This document shows positions 62,442 through 64,000 of a stretch of 64,000 nt of DNA, one piece after another (position 1 is the first letter of the stretch; every line of letters begins with the position of its first letter). A model generated the notes under the pieces. The model had not been told where the DNA came from and did no database searches. It worked only from the letters and a program-made list of their open reading frames with translations. A program made the position numbers and the translations under genes. Source of the stretch: JAHBXL01 sp964409775 (GTDB taxonomy: Bacteria > Planctomycetota > Phycisphaerae > Phycisphaerales > UBA1924); contig CAYPEI010000002.1 in the NCBI GenBank assembly GCA_964409775.1, positions 62,001-126,000 of the forward strand, in the 5' to 3' direction.

Positions 62442-64000
62442 ATGGCGGGAGGCACCTCAGGGCCGTGTCGGGCAGGGAGCGGCGGCTCCGTGACCGTGCA
62501 CCTGCCGGTGTTGCGGGAGGATGTTGCGAGGGCCGACTCGCGGCTTCGGCGCAGGCGGCGTACACGGGCGGTCGTGCTGGCGGGCGTGTGGCTGCTGATG
62601 ATCGGTCATGTCGTGCACTGGGCGGTGACGGGCCGATCGGTCGCGCCGTTCGTGCTGTCGGACTCGATGAAGACGCTGGAACTGGGAGAGATCAACCCGG
62701 GGTTCATCCTCTTCGCGGCCGCGTTGCTGGTGACGCTGGTGTTCGGGCGGTTCATGTGCGGCTGGGTGTGTCACATGGGGTCGCTGCAGGATCTGTGCGC
62801 GTGGATGCTGCGTCGGCTTGGAGTTCGGCCGCGGCTGTTCAAGGCCCGGCTGCTGGGGTACGTGCCGCTCGTGCTCGCGCTCTACATGTTCGTGTGGCCG
62901 ACGGCGAAGCGGATCGTGCTGATCCCTGCGCTTGAGCGTGTGTGGCCCGAGGGAGCGGGGTGGTTTGCCCCGTCTGCGCCGTTCCCCGGATGGAGCACGC
63001 GGCTGATGACGACGGACCTGTGGGCGGGGCTTCCTTCCGTGGCGGTGGCGGTGCCGTTCCTGCTCCTGTGCGGCTGTGCGACAGTGTACTTTCTGGGTGC
63101 GCGCGGCCTGTGCCGGTATGGGTGCCCGTATGGCGGCTTTTTCCTGCCCGCGGAGCAGTGTGCGGTTGGACGTATTACGGTAAATGCCGATCTGTGCGAC
63201 GGGTGCGGGCGCTGCACCGCGGCATGCACGTCGGGCGTTCGAGTCCTTGAAGAGACGAAGGCGTTCGGGTTCGTTGTGGATCAGCAGTGCGTTCGCTCGC
63301 TCGACTGCGTGGCGGCGTGCCCGCATGAGGCGCTGAGTTTGTCGTGGTCGCGCCCGGCGATCCTGAAGGGCGCGCCGGCGGCGGTTCGGCCCCGTGAGCG
63401 ATTCGATCTCGGCCTGGGCGAGGAACTGGGGATCATCGGGGTCGGCGCGACGACGTTTGTCGCGACCCGCGGTTTGTACGGGGTCATTCCGCTGCTGCTG
63501 AGCGTGACGATGTCGGTGCTGTCGGCGTTTGTGGTGTGGCGAGCGGCGCGGCTGCTTCGGGAGCGGGACGCGAGGTTCGGCGGACTGCAACTCAAGAGGG
63601 CCGGGAACATGCGCCCGGCGGGCTGGGCATTTCTGACGATGACCGCATGCATTTTGCTGCTGATCGTGCATTCGCTGGGCGTGCGTGCGGCGCAGTGGCG
63701 CGGCGATGTGCTGGACGGGCAGATCCGGACGACCCGGGAGCAGGCGTTTGGCGTCGACCCGGCGGGGGTCAGCGAGCGGGACCGGACGATCGCGGCGGAT
63801 GCCCTGCGGTGGTATGGGATGGCCGCGGCGGTGGGGCGGGGCGGCTTTGCGCTGGCGGATACCAGGGAGTGCATGGTCCGTGAGGCATGGCTGGGCATGG
63901 TGGCGGGCGAGCCTGCGCGTGCTCAGGCGACGCTGGGTCTGTTGATCCGGGAGCATGGCGGGGGCGATTCACTGGTCGCGGAACTGGCGCGGGTGCGGTT
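62442..64000 (+). CDS. Polyferredoxin-like membrane protein (NosR/NapH/CcoG-like), 3' end outside window
   Basis: The first 519 codons of a membrane protein open to the window edge. Predicted membrane helices lie at about 45-63, 88-107, 142-160 and 199-220. Cysteine motifs CGWVC (from about residue 106) and CRYGCPYGG (about 224) are typical of NosR/NapH/CcoG proteins. Two ferredoxin-type segments follow: CDGCGRCTAAC at about 252 (all four Cys present) and CVRSLDCVAACP at about 285, where the second Cys is Ser, so this cluster may bind three-cysteine or none. Further helices follow, and a helical C-terminal part (ALRWYGMAAAVGRGGFALAD) begins near residue 445. The ATG at 62442 is the first plausible start; no strong ribosome binding site. 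Electron transfer to a periplasmic oxidoreductase is inferred. Confidence 0.85.
   Translation, partial: MAGGTSGPCRAGSGGSVTVHLPVLREDVARADSRLRRRRRTRAVVLAGVWLLMIGHVVHWAVTGRSVAPFVLSDSMKTLELGEINPGFILFAAALLVTLVFGRFMCGWVCHMGSLQDLCAWMLRRLGVRPRLFKARLLGYVPLVLALYMFVWPTAKRIVLIPALERVWPEGAGWFAPSAPFPGWSTRLMTTDLWAGLPSVAVAVPFLLLCGCATVYFLGARGLCRYGCPYGGFFLPAEQCAVGRITVNADLCDGCGRCTAACTSGVRVLEETKAFGFVVDQQCVRSLDCVAACPHEALSLSWSRPAILKGAPAAVRPRERFDLGLGEELGIIGVGATTFVATRGLYGVIPLLLSVTMSVLSAFVVWRAARLLRERDARFGGLQLKRAGNMRPAGWAFLTMTACILLLIVHSLGVRAAQWRGDVLDGQIRTTREQAFGVDPAGVSERDRTIAADALRWYGMAAAVGRGGFALADTRECMVREAWLGMVAGEPARAQATLGLLIREHGGGDSLVAELARVR

Overview
The window is GC-rich (roughly two thirds G+C), densely coded DNA that looks like a chromosome segment of a planctomycete of the class Phycisphaerae. 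The main evidence is three secreted proteins. Two end in a short dockerin-like repeat closing in W-F-x-G-C-P (the 'GC-type dockerin' seen in Phycisphaerales), and a third carries two related repeats. A PEP-CTERM-type protein, planctomycete-style extended SecE, an Rrf2 regulator and many cysteine-rich secreted proteins agree with this. No rRNA, CRISPR array, insertion sequence or prophage was seen. Species-level assignment is not possible from the sequence alone.

Layout. 1-6379: a truncated sugar-nucleotide epimerase behind an intrinsic terminator, a secreted Q/R/E-rich protein, then mrp, a metallophosphoesterase and a Nif3-family gene convergent with a degenerate HD-GYP gene. 6459-12884 (minus): a stand-alone nuoD, a two-domain glycosyltransferase, a sulfotransferase-like gene and leucyl aminopeptidase. 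13004-16423 (minus): the conserved translation/secretion block tRNA-Thr, tuf, rpmG, tRNA-Trp, secE, nusG with a recognisable promoter. 16938-25247 (plus): two large secreted proteins, UbiX-like flavin prenyltransferase, an NfeD/flotillin pair and a lipoprotein. 25315-29425 (minus): serine acetyltransferase, an unusual multi-HTH sigma-like protein and a family 9 glycosyltransferase. 29485-36084: small lipoprotein, a winged-helix-like protein behind a striking palindromic leader, MscS channel, CPA2 antiporter, an altered RibBA, a YjfB-like motility protein and a membrane protein. 36355-40588: clpB and nhaA. 40618-47268 (minus): a tightly overlapping four-gene operon making and apparently transferring a sialic-acid-like nonulosonate (a giant MptE/Maf-like fusion, neuA, neuB, neuC). 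47430-54027: membrane protein, two paralogous dockerin proteins and an HDOD protein. 54028-57780: a regulatory intergenic region carrying the second copy of the palindromic element, then an unassigned four-gene cassette (lipoprotein, small protein, membrane protein, alpha/beta hydrolase). 57826-64000: PEP-CTERM protein, ABC-F ATPase, and a divergent Rrf2 / Ric (iron-centre repair) / polyferredoxin module suggestive of nitric-oxide or iron-sulfur stress.

How genes work together. The nonulosonate operon together with the YjfB-like protein hints at a glycosylated flagellum or glycosylated surface. The glycosyltransferases and the sulfotransferase-like gene point to an elaborate cell surface. The best candidates for undescribed biology are the sigma-like protein at 26554-28302, the MptE-cytidylyltransferase-degenerate radical SAM fusion at 43681-47268, the cassette at 54664-57737, and the shared palindromic element at 30388-30439 and 54229-54278. 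Where several start codons are possible the chosen one is explained in the entry.
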